This document shows positions 33,470-45,863 of a DNA stretch of 64,000 nt, one piece after another. The DNA lies in NCBI RefSeq assembly GCF_905220365.1, contig NC_061140.1:12402501-12466500 (forward strand). The letters are read 5' to 3'. This stretch comes from Vanessa cardui (Eukaryota > Arthropoda > Insecta > Lepidoptera > Nymphalidae). Made by a program: the position numbers and the translations under genes. Each line of letters begins with the position of its first letter. The stretch's first letter is position 1. The notes beneath the pieces were generated by a model that saw nothing but the letters and a program-made list of their open reading frames with translations, was not told the DNA's origin and did not search any database.

Positions 33470-33615
33470 AGTACTACGGGTTTGGTTGTGAGGTGTATAA
33501 CAAAAAAGGAGCCTTTACCCTTCCTTGGATTTTAAATTTGCATTTGTTCAATCGTGAAAGAGTGACAAATAGACAGACAGATAGAGTGACTTTCACGTTT
33601 ATGATATTAGTACTT
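33470..33615 (-). mobile_element. Lep1-type Helitron (family C), decayed
   Basis: 'ttggttgtgaggtgtataac', 'ccttccttggattttaaatt', 'caatcgtgaaagagtgacaa' and 'gacagacagatagagtgact'. Confidence 0.65.
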
Positions 33616-34720
33616 AAGTATGGTGATACTAGTACTGTGCTATACAAAATATTATTTAGATGCAATATAAATATAGGCCTTAAATAACTGTCACCTAGTG
33701 AGATACTGGTAATGATGAGATATTTTTAAACTGATAAAAAATTGCATAATTATATTGCTTTCTCCATTTATTAAGTAATCATAAACCCAGTGCATAACAA
33801 ACGAAGATATTTAGCTCATATTCCTACTAAATTTTGAATATAAACCTTGCTTATTAGGTATTTACTTAAATAAATAGATTGGAATATTTACTGAATTACT
33901 TATTTATATCATAAGGATACACACAATATTAAATAGTATTAGTAGTTGAGTATGAAGACATCAAAATAATTTCAAATTTAACATTCTCAAATACGAAAAC
34001 TTATTTATAATTTAACGCTACCCGAAATAACCAAGACGAAACCAAATGTTTGCCCCAAATTATCACTGCTTCCTTTGCACCCTTACCTCAAACAGCTGAT
34101 GTGTTATCACAAACATAATTCCCAACATCATACAAATATGTTTCTTCATTTACATGTTAATTAGGTTCAAAATCGTTCGCATCAGACTTGAAATGAGTCG
34201 TAAATTCTGCTCCAAGTTTACTTTTTACTTCACGTGCATGTTTGAATGTGTTTTTTTTTCATGGTCCTTCGAGTCCCCCAAAAAGGGTCATTTTACAAAT
34301 AGTAAAATGGATGCTCGGCTAAGTCGAGTTATTGTTTTGATCCGTTTGCTTATATCCCAACGATCCGTCTTCATTCTTTACGCTCAGTGTCGTCTATTCA
34401 ATTATGATAAGGGTCGGAATTTGGAAGATTACATTCGGTAATAACACCATCTCCTTATTTATTTTTATTTATATTCAATTCTTTATTAGATTTTATACGT
34501 AATTGATTTGTTCCTTTCGTTTTGAGGACAAATTTATTTTTGAAAATATTTTCCATTATTCGTACTAAATGATTACTTTCTCTAATGTTTCTGTATTCTA
34601 TAACATATCGCTTATTGAAATTTGTTAAAAGGCTGTTATTATTAAAAAAAGTTACACAGGTTTTTGTAACAGCATCTACATTTAAAATAACGAGGAAATA
34701 ATATTTAAAAATAATATTTT
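33616..34720. other. unassigned
   Basis: ORFs at 34154-34441 (+) and 34455-34751 (-) show AT-driven composition (F/C-rich and N/K/I-rich). No repeat recognised. Confidence 0.35.
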
Positions 34721-34965
34721 GACGACCTCCGTGGTCGGGTGGTGTGTGCACCGGTTTTCATGGACACGCCCCTCCGAGGTTCCGGGTTCGATTCCCGGCC
34801 GAGTCAATGTAGATTATCATTAGTTTTCTATGTTGTCTCGGGTCTGGGTGTTTGTGGTACCATCGCTACTTTTGATTTTCCATAACACAAATGCTTTAGC
34901 TACTTACATTGGGATCAGAGTAACGTATGTGTTGTTGTCTCATATTTATTTATGTATAGAATTAA
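34721..34965 (+). repeat. SINE F, full length
   Basis: Best plus-strand copy: head 'gacgacctccgtggtcgggt', B-box 'ggttcgattcc' at 34785-34795, body 'tctatgttgtctcgggtctg', 'gtttgtggtaccatcgctac', 'cataacacaaatgctttagc' and 'tacttacattgggatcagag', ending 'tctcatatttatttatg'. Confidence 0.9.
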
Positions 34966-36249
34966 AATTAAATAAAACATATTATTAAAATTTAAATATT
35001 TTATAAATATAACAGATTATAGTCGGAATAAACGACATACAATTACGGATCAAATCAAAGCCAGTAAGAACTGAACCTGTTTAAGAAATGTTACTAACAA
35101 TTAATCTGTCTGAGAAATAATTAAGACAAGGTATTAAATTAAATATAATCCACCGAAATTATATTTCTATTTCAAAATATTCTCTTATCGACAAGGTCCT
35201 TAACTTTACTATAAATTTAAATTCATAATCATTTTTCTTTATTTAAATTATGAAACGTAGATGGTGACATAATAATATCCACACAGGCACATAGTAAAGC
35301 AGCCTGTTTGTATATTGACTTTGAAAACAATTCATAAACAAGGCATATTATACTAAGTTATAAAATTAATTAAAAAGCGTGGAGTATTAATCAATTTAAA
35401 GAAATTTATTTGCGACTCCTAATTTAACTGTAAACTCGTATTTAATATGTAATGATAATTTATAACAGTTCCATAAGGTGATATCTACATTATCAGACAT
35501 TCATAATTGCTGAATAAAATTTAAATTTAAGTGATAATTTTTGACTTGATAAGTTATTACCCACCAAAGTATTTCTCTTTCCTTTTCATGAATACCATTT
35601 CATACTTAATCAGAACTGTATTACAATTCGAGAAGGCAGTATAACATCCTTTTGTCAAACTTATTATTCACTTCAACTTGCGTTTCTTTGCTAAAATATA
35701 AATGTATTCCGTGAAACTCTAACAAGCTCTATTCTATAATGTGTCCTGTATTACCTAGGGGATAGAGATCATTTTGATACAAAAAATTGACAGGCACAAA
35801 AAATATCTACCTGTCTGTTTCGTTTTGTCTTTAGCTTGTAAGACATTGCTTAGCATTAATAATGAATTAAACACGTCCCGCCATCTGATTTCGTTTCTTT
35901 TTCCGTACTCACTTTCTGATCCCGCTACACCGCTAAGGAGTTATTGTTTTTTTTTTATTTTGCAATGTTCGTCGGTCTAATAAGGGTGACGGTTTTTATT
36001 TTTTTATTTTATTTCATATCTCGATAGTCTGTGCTGGTTTTATAAACTTAGTTGTAATGTCACAATTTTAATATATTGTTAATTATGAATACAAGTTCAA
36101 TATAGTATATATTTAGTACCTACTTAGTATGATACAAATGTTTATTTTATTACTAATTAAAATGTTTTGGAATGAATACTCCTTGATTTATTGTTTTTTT
36201 TTTTATAATATGTTTGTCAGTTTGTAAATATGATTCGGTACACAAACAG
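34966..36249. other. unassigned AT-rich stretch
   Basis: Nothing recognised; the 68-codon ORF at 35774-35980 is not convincing. Confidence 0.4.
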
Positions 36250-36407
36250 GAATAATATTGAGTTACTTTCCGGTTCTTCTCAGTAGAACTTAGATTCCTG
36301 ACTGTACCTTAAGTTTCTTGTAAAATCTTATAAAGTGACAATTCTAGCATGTTCTTAAAAAAATAGAAATCGCTTACTTAAACAAAGTATACATTCGATT
36401 TTGATCA
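36250..36407 (+). repeat. family E, old
   Basis: 'tttccggttcttctcagtag', 'aagtgacaattctagcatgt', 'gcttacttaaacaaagtata' and 'cgattttgatc'. Confidence 0.65.
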
Positions 36408-37555
36408 TTGCATTACTCTCTAGATCTAACTGTATACAAATTTAGTATTAAATTAAGCTCAAATTTTGTTAGTTTTCCAAAACTATTTATTACTTGTTTT
36501 CTTTCAACCAATCACTCAAACACTGAACGTTTTCATTACAAATGATATAATCAATTTAATACGATACGTTACGTATAGACGCTCATAAAATATGTCCGGT
36601 CATGGAGAAACGGCTGTTACCAAACTTTTTCATTCCCCTGACTGATTGATAATACTCTGGAGACAACAGACATGATTTATTACATGGTATTACTGCAGAA
36701 ATCTTTATTATCATCGCCTATGACAGTTACTTAATCGCTATAAAAGTAATCTGTCATATTTTACAGATGGTCATCGTTTTTGGTTTACATAAAATCAAAT
36801 ATTCTTCACTCAAACTCCTCAACACTTTATTGCTATTTTTCACTATTACACTTTCATTTGGTTAGGATTTTTAAAGTATAATTAAATACACTAACTATTT
36901 TTATAATATACATATAATGATTAATTTGACAGAACGCTTTTCTTTCTATCAAGCCAAAGGAATGATTGGTTGTGAGAATTATGATGTCAGCTTAATTTCG
37001 AGTCAAGACCATATTATTAATCAAGATAAGTATTTTAAACTCAACGGAAACAATAAATTGTGATAATAAAACGTTTTTGATTGTGATATATTAATATTTG
37101 ATCATCTCAATACTTTTAGTGATGAGATATATTCAACACAATTATAAATGAATACTTTGAAATAATAATTAATGTATACTGTGTCAATTTTCTTTTATTA
37201 AAATTAAGGAAGTATGTACAAATATATATGTAAACATTTTATGTTTTATTCGATTTTTATGCTACAAATTATATCATATTGAATATTAATCTCATCTTGT
37301 GTTAAAATTATTTCGTACCTGCATAATTTAGATGTCCGCATTACAGTTTAAAACCCAATATTGGTAAATTGATATACCTACTTTACTAACTGAGAAATTT
37401 TAGTTAATTAATTATTCCCTAGAAACTTTACTTCTTTATATCAAGCCTAAATATCATTCTATAGATAGAGTTTTACTCCTGTGTATAAACACAAAATATT
37501 AAAGGAAACGTTCGAATTTCAAACTTTCGAATTTTAAAGAATTTGAAGTAATGTG

Positions 37556-37564
37556 GCGCCATCT
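37556..37564 (-). promoter_or_regulatory. CTCF-like core motif
   Basis: 'gcgccatct' is the complement of agatggcgc, the core known for insect CTCF. Only 9 bp, no flanking support. Confidence 0.2.
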
Positions 37565-38094
37565 AGCAAGCCGTATCACAGTTAACTGCGTTTATATTAA
37601 TCTCAAACTCTACATACCCTATTACATCAATAACGTTATCGAGTTTCATTACAATTAAATCAATATTAAGGCAAAGTTCATACAATACACACTTAAAACA
37701 ATCATCGGAGGCCTTAGATTGTTTGTTTTAAACTTTAGTTCAATAAATATAACAATTAAATTGTTTCACAAATCAGAGACTTATATACCGTAATAAACGA
37801 GAGGATAAAATATTAACAGAACTTTATAGATGAATAAATATTATAAAACAATTTCTTACTTAACATTTTACAAATTTAATAAAAACAGTCTACATTTTAA
37901 TTATCTTTAATCACGAAATATTATAAATTCCTGCATTGCTTACAAGTAAATTTAACTCTGTTAAAAACCGGAATCACGCACAACCTAAAATACAAAAAGA
38001 AATATATAAAACACGTGTAAGACAATAAAATTAACCTAATGTTAACCAGTGATGCTAAAACGCAAGGGAAACTCATGCGCAGGATTGATTACAT

Positions 38095-38128
38095 GTGTGC
38101 GTTTGTGTGTGTGGGTGCGTGCGTGTCA
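38095..38128. repeat. impure (TG)n microsatellite
   Basis: 'gtgtgcgtttgtgtgtgtgg' then 'gtgcgtgcgtgtc'. Confidence 0.8.
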
Positions 38129-39104
38129 GGTAGCATCAGCTGTTCCCGTCCCATATGACTTCAAGGACGGACCGTGAATGCGTTCTTTTTTTAAAAAAAT
38201 ACTATTCGAAAGTTCGTTTGTAATAGCGTAACGAATCTATTTAATTTTTAAATTTCGAATAGTTGAGAGTTGATCATCTCTAAATGATTTTTTTTAATTA
38301 TTATAATTTGAAAAAAATGTTTTGTTAAGAATGATCTCGTCTTTCCATCTTAATTATTCAATAAATATTTAATTAAAGTTTTTCTTAACTTAGATATTTC
38401 GCAGACACGAAATAATAAATGTCTCCGAATATTTATTAAAACAACGAATTGCTATTCACGAGATTAAAGCTTAGACTCATTGAAAATACTAGTAGAAAGT
38501 CCGGCCTAGTAATTAATTCGTGTAGTAAACCATCCAAAATGATTTACTATACACGTAATCGGGACGAGTTATAACAAGCCTTACAACTATAACTGGTCGT
38601 GTAACATCTATGCAAATAACTTTATTAATACAATAAATTACAGTGAACAACCTACAAATTCAACTGAACAAAATCGATACAAGTTTAGATAGAGCTATCT
38701 TTGAAATAGTTGACAGATTATATCTTTACAAGACAAACGGATTATAAACGACTTTATTAAGGTCTGATACTGGAATATATTAAAAACGTACCTTATAGGT
38801 CTTTTAGATTTCTATGTCATTAACTTTTATAACTCGATATATATTTTTTTTTATTTCGATATCTAAATAAATCTACTATTGATTGATAGTCTAAACGAAA
38901 TAAAGACTAGACTATTCTATTTCTTAAATGTATATATTTCTATGTATTCATTACCTACACATACATGTCATATTATCATAATTTATATACTTTAAACCGT
39001 TTTATAGTAATATATATTTTGCGTATTGATTATTAAATAATAGTACAATGTATTTATGACGATGAACTTCTGTGATAATCTTTTTTGACTCTAAATCAAC
39101 ACAA

Positions 39105-39205
39105 AATACTAAATCAAATCGAATTTCCTTATTCAATATGGAAGCATTATAATTATTGATGATCACACTAAACAATACCAAATAGTTCGAAAGAAAAGGC
39201 TCTCT
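39105..39205 (-). repeat. family E variant, fragment
   Basis: 'tccttattcaatatggaagc' and 'attataattattgatgatca' match the subfamily nested at 27960. Confidence 0.5.
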
Positions 39206-39639
39206 TGAGATTATTTATTAATTTTAATTAAGAAATAATAGAACTGTGATTCGGATTGATGTTAATTCATAAGTTTGCAAAGCAAAGTAATAACTGATTA
39301 TACTTAGTACTTAAAAGGCAGTCATAATAATTAAATTAAACGTTTCGATATAAATTTACTTAATGTGGACCGGGGCATTACATGTAATTACGAGAAAATA
39401 TTTTAACTTGGAAGTTTTGTTACGAGAGCTTAATCTGACACTTCCTCTCCGTTTTAAGGTACTTATTGGAAATACTCGGAAAGTTAACATTAACAGGTTT
39501 AAATACATAAAGTTCAAGTATAAAATCTATCGGTAAGATAAAGGTTGCTGGTTTAAACTGGGATAAACTCGTTGTCAAGTGATTAATTTATGCTTGTAAC
39601 TTATCTTGGGATCATGTATCAGATGACAATCAAACACAT

Positions 39640-39845
39640 GCGTTTCCACCAATACTTCACAAATCTTGGGAACTAATATGTTATGATCTCGTTCCTGTAG
39701 GTATCAGTATACTCATAAGGATGAGTTAGTCAGTACTAACTCATCCTTCAAACCGGAACACAACAATACTAAGTATTGCTCTTTGACGATATATTTGTTG
39801 AGTGCTACCTATCCAGATAGACTTACATAAAAACCTACCACCGGT
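39640..39845 (-). repeat. family A with internal hairpin
   Basis: 'atcttgggaactaatatgtt', 'ccttcaaaccggaacacaac' and 'ttacataaaaacctaccacc'. The 'cactggctcactcaccc' block is replaced by an inverted repeat (39717-39748). Confidence 0.8.
39717..39748. repeat. perfect 14-bp inverted repeat, 4-nt loop
   Basis: Arms 'aaggatgagttagt' and 'actaactcatcctt', loop 'cagt'. Confidence 0.9.
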
Positions 39846-40095
39846 AGTAGTGGAATCTGACCACCTCTGAAAAAAGTAATTGAATAATAGTCTATAGCCA
39901 ATGTATTGATAGATTAAACTAAATAAATAGTCGTCTTTACCGAAACGAATTCGTACCAACCTCCGAGAATATATTAATAATTACTTGGTATCAAAAATCA
40001 TTTGCATACAATAAAAAAAAAACATTTTAAAATCGCTACACGTCCGTACCATACTTCAAACTTGAACTTATTACACACACTTACATAACGTGTAC

Positions 40096-40123
40096 GATCA
40101 GCTGACTACGCACACATGAACGT
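40096..40123. promoter_or_regulatory. E-box/CA-rich module, copy 1
   Basis: 'gatcagctgactacgcacac', continuing 'atgaacgta', closely resembles 41643-41668. CAGCTG is a bHLH core. Confidence 0.25.
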
Positions 40124-41642
40124 AAATAAACAAGCTGTGTTCACACTGTGCTTGTACTTGTAGGATGTTGACTGTTCCTAACGTAATGAGAGGGTTTCGA
40201 AAAAAGTACAAGAGGCTAGTCCCTTAAAATAGATATAGCGTAAATTTATATCCGATGCAAGTAAATTTAAGCTTTATTAGTCACAAAATAGAATCGAGTT
40301 ACGATTAATTTTAGTTTATATATACGATGTTTATCAAAATAAAAACAGCGGGGATGTGTGAATAGAATAGGTATAGTCAAACGTGTATGAGGTTTGTGAG
40401 TGGGAATGAGAGAGGCGATGTTTTATTTTGCGTCGTCAACGCGTTCCTTTTTCAAAAGCTCACTGGGAGGCAAGGTGCGTTCGGTTTTAATTGTGACCTG
40501 ACTGATGTGTGACGTTCCTACGTTTTGTTCGATGCATGAATTTTTTATAGACCATTCCGAATGCTTTAGTATAACTAGATCCATATCTTAGTTCTTACTA
40601 CACACCATAACTTAACATAATACTAATAAACAACAGCGTAGAATAATGTATAACATCAATAAAATAATTTTATACTTTTTATGTTATAGTAAATAGTTAA
40701 AACAGACTATATTACTCATCAGGCTAGTAACTTATCTCTTCTTAAGAGAAAGTTTTGAACTTGTGTTCCTTCAATGAGACAACTCATTTTACATATGTAG
40801 ATATATATCAAGATATTTTCGTCATTGAGTACACGATAATAAACACAAATTAAGATGAAAGTTTTGAGGTATTCGTTTCAATTATGTATTCTTAAATTTA
40901 TACTAACTAGATTATTTTGAAATTCTTCATTCAGTTCCATGTAAAGGAGTCGGAAAATAATATAGGAATATTAGTTTGATTGACTCATAACAGCATAAAA
41001 CTATTGGACGTTACGATTGATAAATATGTAAGGTGACATATCTTAGACGCATTCTTTCTTAATCCGGAACTTTATAAAAGTTTCGATTTTTACTTGAATG
41101 GATTACCTTTAAATACAATGAAATTTTTATTCAATAAATTTAACATGGTTGGAAGCTAAGGCAGTCTAAATACAGTGATTTGAGACGTAACAAATTACTT
41201 ATTAAGGCATAGTTGGTTTAATGATTTTCGTGGTCTATGGTGACATGAGATGGTCGGTTATTTCGTCTAGAAACGAATGTAAATTTAATACGATACCTTT
41301 AACAAATTGTGACAAAAAACAAACATACTAATTTTACTATTGTTAAATCCAAAACGTCTTATGTTTTAATTTGAAAGTATGCAGCTTATAAAATAACCAC
41401 AAAACAGATAATGACATTTAAGAATTTGCTTATCAACTGACAAACTATATTACCTTAGTCTAATAATAATATAATAAGTTATTAAAGCAAATTAATAATA
41501 TCGTATCTCGTACAATAACCACAGTAATACTTCATTATATACATAGCTGTTCATCAGTTCCTAGAACATCTCCTTACAAAGCACTAAAATACTATTAATA
41601 CCCATAAATCTCCATTGCTATGCCAACGTCGCACAGCTGTCG

Positions 41643-41668
41643 TATCAGCTGATCACGCACACATACGT
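41643..41668. promoter_or_regulatory. E-box/CA-rich module, copy 2
   Basis: 'tatcagctgatcacgcacac', continuing 'atacgta'. A further 'acgcacacaagtacgt' follows at about 41680. Confidence 0.25.
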
Positions 41669-41900
41669 AGAAACGAGTTACGCACACAAGTACGTTCCGA
41701 GGCCGCAAAGCAAAAAAGGGGACTCGTCAAACTGGCTCCAGTTTGAACGCCATCCTATAAGGGCAAAGATTATATTAAAAATCCAGAATCATTTATTTTT
41801 TTCTGGATAATTATTTTTTCTTGTAAGCTACAATATTATATTGTATGTGTTGTCTGTTATACGTGATTAGGTTATTTGTAAATTATAAGGTATACAAACT

Positions 41901-42160
41901 AAGATAGCTTAGCGGCTACACTATGTAAATCTTAAAAGAAGATTCTGGGATGGGTTCAAATTCGCATATTACTTATGATATATTTAGATTGACGGTGAAG
42001 TAAAAAATTGGAACTCAAAAGCACTGTATGTGTCTTAAGGGCCAACGAATGTATTGTATCAGACTGTGGATTGGATGGTGGATTAAGATCTAAGCCTTAG
42101 AGATAACTCAAACGTAATTGATGCCATTAATTTAGCAGAAGGAAATTTACAGGCTGTAAC
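41901..42160 (+). repeat. SINE D, very old
   Basis: 'aagatagcttagcggctaca' (A-box-like), 'tgggttcaaattcgcatatt' (B-box-like), 'gacggtgaagtaaaaaattg' and 'ggaaatttacaggctgtaac' keep the spacing and order of the family. Confidence 0.55.
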
Positions 42161-42888
42161 TTCTCCCCGAGCTGGTTAGACTGCACTTAAATCAAAAACT
42201 TATAATCATACAGCTTAAATTCATTATAAATAACAATTTTATCTTTACACTTTTGCACAAGACACACACACATACGAGGTAAGTTTAATAATTAAAAATA
42301 TCACTAAAATTAGTCGATAAGAATATTTAAGAAATTCGAAAAACTAAAATGTATCTCATATGTATTTTTAGTAACAAATGAGACTACATATTTTTGTAAT
42401 ACCTAACTAGAAGAGCTACATAACCAATACACATACCCTACAGAAGATTTGAGGATAAAACATCATCATATAAGGAACTGTAATATTTAAACCCGCTTTA
42501 TATTTCATTAATCGACTTTAAAATCGCAAATTTATTTTTCTAAATTTTATATAAAAACTCATTTGAAAAAAAAAAACAGTTTAAACGTCTGCGTTTTTAT
42601 AATCTGTGGTGAAACCGAGTGATTTGATTTTAGACTCTGTGTGAATACTTCCAACGTCATATCCGACGCTCGTACAGATTTCCTTTCAAGTAAACCTACC
42701 AGATCTGATATTTTATACATCTATTGTAACCTTATGGTTATACCTCAATGAGCTTAAACGGTTCTTTTTAACTTTTTTGTTAATGCACTGGTTTTACGTG
42801 GTATTTCTTATTTTACCACATTTGGTTAAATTAACTGTGCTATATAGTTTTCGAATTCATTTCCTGTGTACGACTAAATATATTAAGT
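42161..42888. other. unassigned
   Basis: Nothing recognised. Confidence 0.4.
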
Positions 42889-43180
42889 AATACTTGGTGG
42901 TAGAGCTTTGTGCTAGCCCATCTGGATAGGTACCACCCTCTCATCAGTTATTCTGCCGCCAAACAACAGTACTCAGTATCGTTGTGTTTCGGTTTGAAGG
43001 GTGAGTGAGCCAGTGTAACTACAGGCACAAGAGACATAATATCTTAGTTCCCAAGGTTAGTGGCGCATTGACGATTTAAGGAATATTTAATATTTCTTAC
43101 AGTCTATGGGTAATGGTGACCACTTACCATCAGGTGGCTCATATGATCGTCCGCCAACCTATACCAAAAAAAAATACTTG
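42889..43180 (+). repeat. family A, full length with flanking direct repeat
   Basis: Reference copy, about 276 bp. Head 'ggtggtagagctttgtgcta', middle 'ggtaccaccctctcatcagt', 'ggtttgaagggtgagtgagc', 'cagtgtaactacaggcacaa' and 'ttcccaaggttagtggcgca', tail 'ttaccatcaggtggctcata' and 'cgtccgccaacctatacc' plus a 9-A run. 'aatacttg' flanks it (42889-42896, 43173-43180), although 'tacttg' also belongs to the family's 5' end. No ORF and no clear tRNA head, so it is best described as a LINE-tailed non-autonomous retrotransposon. Confidence 0.9.
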
Positions 43181-43341
43181 TCCAGGTAGACATGTGGTAT
43201 GTGAATACGGAAATCGGCGGTGATGATCACATACCACCAGTGGCCCAATTAAATTACCTACGATCAATATTCAATCAAAAGTAACTTTTAAATACGATTA
43301 CAACTCTCTCCCTGGAATTTTTTAGAATAATTCTTTCTATT

Positions 43342-43545
43342 ACGTCCTCCGTGGTCAAGTTTTTTTTTCAAGGGTATGTTACTCCGAGGTCCCGGGTTCA
43401 ATTCCCGGCCAAGTCGATGTAGAAAAAGTTGTGGTATCGTCGCTACCTTTGATTTTCCATAAGACACGTGCTTTAGCTACTTACTTTGTAATATATGTGA
43501 TGATGTCCAATATTCATATTTATATGTATTTATTTATTTGAATGC
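43342..43545 (+). repeat. SINE F, head rearranged
   Basis: 'acgtcctccgtggtcaagtt', then a T-run replacing the 'gtgtacaccggttttcatg' part, 'tcccgggttcaattcccggc', 'ggtatcgtcgctacctttga' and 'acacgtgctttagctactta'. Confidence 0.85.
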
Positions 43546-43983
43546 TTCTAAAAAATCCAATGAAGTAACTATTACGATTTGTAATCAACAGATGCGATTA
43601 ATCCAAAAACTCCGGATTCTGTTCACAGTAGGAGCCTTATCATGTCGTTACATCCAGAAGATCATTTGACTTGGGATACTAATAAAAAAATCAATGAAAG
43701 AAATCTACTAAATATTTTTAATAGATTTCATCCAATTACAAACCAATTAACGAGTTTATAATGCAATTAAAACTTAAACTTAGATGGGGATTATAAACCG
43801 AAACGAGATTTAGACACGACACAACAAACCATATACTTAGCTAATTAACTTACGGTTAAAACAAGGAAATTAATGTCGTGAGAAGCCATTTACATCCTTA
43901 AGATAAACGTTGTATACTATATTGATAATAATTACATACACACAAATATATGTAGTTACAATTAGGTACAGTTTATTTCATAA
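43546..43983. other. unassigned
   Basis: Nothing recognised. Confidence 0.4.
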
Positions 43984-44240
43984 CTAGCTACCCGCCCGGC
44001 TTCGCACGGGTGCAATACTAATACTAAAATACTACCGAATTTGTTTATTAACGACATCACATTAGAAACTTCTAAAATTAACAATGTTTCTGTACTATAC
44101 TGTCTATGTATTATATACAAAATCTTTCCTTTCGAATCACTCTATCTATTAAAAAAACACAAATTTCGTTACGTAATTTTAAAGATCTGACACATAGGGA
44201 CAGACAGCGATGAAAGACTTTATATTATACTATGTAATGA
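43984..44240 (-). mobile_element. Lep1-type Helitron (family B), both termini intact
   Basis: A|CTAGCTACCCGCCCGGCTTC to 'ctatgtaatga'|T. The closest copy to the window consensus. Confidence 0.88.
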
Positions 44241-44404
44241 TATTAAACTCGTTAAACTCTGCGCATTAAAATAGGTAACGATAAATCCAGTTGAACCAAA
44301 TCAATATAATTTGTTCTTGTAATTATTATTTGTACTAATAACTTGGTATAAATGCTAGAAATAACGCAGGTCCCAAAATTCTGACTTCGAATAAAAATTA
44401 TTGA

Positions 44405-44580
44405 ATTTATTTATCATATACGTCTCAGTTGTAGCATGGAGTCAGCAGGATATATGCACCCGACAGTGCCTCGGATAGCACGTAAAGTACATAAAGTTTT
44501 GCATGTGAACTATTTCCAATCGTTTCAGATTTGCCGTCATATTAAATTATGAGTGTTGAGGTATATATTGCACCTGTGTT
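44405..44580 (-). repeat. family G repeat
   Basis: 'cagttgtagcatggagtcag', 'atatatgcacccgacagtgc', 'ctcggatagcacgtaaagta', 'tcagatttgccgtcatatta', 'aattatgagtgttgaggtat' and 'attgcacctgtgtttg' match a widespread lepidopteran repeat of unknown class. Confidence 0.65.
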
Positions 44581-44833
44581 TGTTAATAGTATTCAATTTT
44601 AATTTTTCATGTCGTAAAGATGGCAGCTAAGCCTTGCAACGCCATCTATCGAAGATTATTTGAATTTAATTCTTAGTGAAATAGGAAATTGTATAAAAAA
44701 CATTAAAATATACACAAATCAAGCCCATGCCATCTTAGTAGTATTAAGATTTGAATGAGCTATCTTTGATTAAGTTGCTCATATTCCAGGATAATAAATT
44801 CTTACATAAGCGAAATTAGAATTAATATTTATA

Positions 44834-45078
44834 AAGGAACCAGGCAGGCAATTTTGCAACCGATGGTAAGTGATAAAATGGTAACAATTCCTTTCATCGC
44901 CAATGCACCATCAACCTTGGGAACTAACATGTCAATAAGATGTTACTTACACTTGCCCACTCATCATTCATAATTAAACACAAGAATATAAACTTTACTG
45001 TTCAACGGTAGAATATTACTATAATGAGTGGGTATTACTTATTTGGACATATTTGCAAAAAGCCCTAATACCCAGACA
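44834..45078 (-). repeat. family A, decayed but near full length
   Basis: 'ccaggcaggcaattttgcaa' (tail), 'atcgccaatgcaccatcaac', 'cttgggaactaacatgtcaa' and 'agccctaatacccagac'. Confidence 0.75.
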
Positions 45079-45542
45079 ATCCACTTCACACTACTGTTCC
45101 TTAATGTTAATTAAAGTAAAACATAAACCTATTCATTACGTATTATAAACGCATTTCAAATATAAAACTGCATTTTAACAATCTCATCTTATGTGATGCT
45201 GTTACTGTGTACAATAACACCAGTAACAGTTTTTGATTAATATGTCATTATTAATATTAAAACACTTCCTCTAATTATTTATATCTTTATTAATTTTACT
45301 ACCAAATATTCGATCATAGCTACATTTTTACAAAAGTTCGTACTGAAAATCATAGATTAATCAAAATGTCGACCAATTTTATTTAAACTTTTGTCGATAT
45401 CAAATCGTTCAGCGCCATCTATTAGCACAAATTTCCTAAATCAAATGGAATAACACAATCATTTCACAGGTTTGTCATTTCAGTGACATGGTATATTAAT
45501 AGTTGGGTGGGTACCACAAAAGTGTGTACTAGAGTTAGAAAA
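45079..45542. other. unassigned
   Basis: Contains a second CTCF-like core 'gcgccatct' at 45412-45420 and a related 'acgccatct' 770 bp earlier (44639). 'gttgggtgggtaccac' at 45500 is a possible family A scrap. Confidence 0.35.
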
Positions 45543-45863
45543 GTTACAACAACAACAACAACAGCCTGCAAATTCCCACTGCTGTGCTAAAGGCCTCCTC
45601 TCCCTCTGTGGAGAAGGTTTGGAACATATGTATTCCACGACGCTGTTCCAATGCGGGTTGGTGGAATACACATGTGGCAGAATTTCTATGAAATTTGTCA
45701 CAAGCAGGTTTCCTTACGATGGTTTCCTTCACTGCTGAGCACGAGATGAATTATAAAGGCAAATTAAGCAGATGAATCAGTGGTGCTTGCCTGGGTTTGA
45801 ACCAGCAATCAATGATTGAGATGCACGCGTTCTAACCACTGGGCCATCTCGACTCTGTTACAA
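45543..45863 (-). repeat. SINE D, full length
   Basis: Tail (CAA)n at 45547-45561, head ending 'gggccatctcgactc'. 'gttacaa' at 45543-45549 and 45857-45863 is the likely 7-bp duplication. A 4-bp 'atgt' insertion and a shortened 'gatgattg' region are private changes. Confidence 0.92.

Larger units (their letters stand above)
36408..39104. other. repeat-poor stretch
   Basis: 2.7 kb without any of the window's repeat families; no convincing ORF. Contains a CTCF-like core at 37556, a TG-run at about 38095 and an E-box at 38140. Possible regulatory interval. Confidence 0.35.
39846..41900. other. repeat-poor stretch with GC-richer patches
   Basis: No repeat family seen. GC-richer patches at about 40380-40540 (GAGAG-containing 'gggaatgagagaggcgatg') and 41630-41760. 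No ORF. Candidate regulatory DNA. Confidence 0.35.

Noticed and set aside
34455..34751. 98-codon minus-strand ORF, longest outside the LINE apart from shadows.
   Set aside because: Composition is N, K and I dominated as expected from AT-rich DNA, and its first residues lie in the SINE F head.
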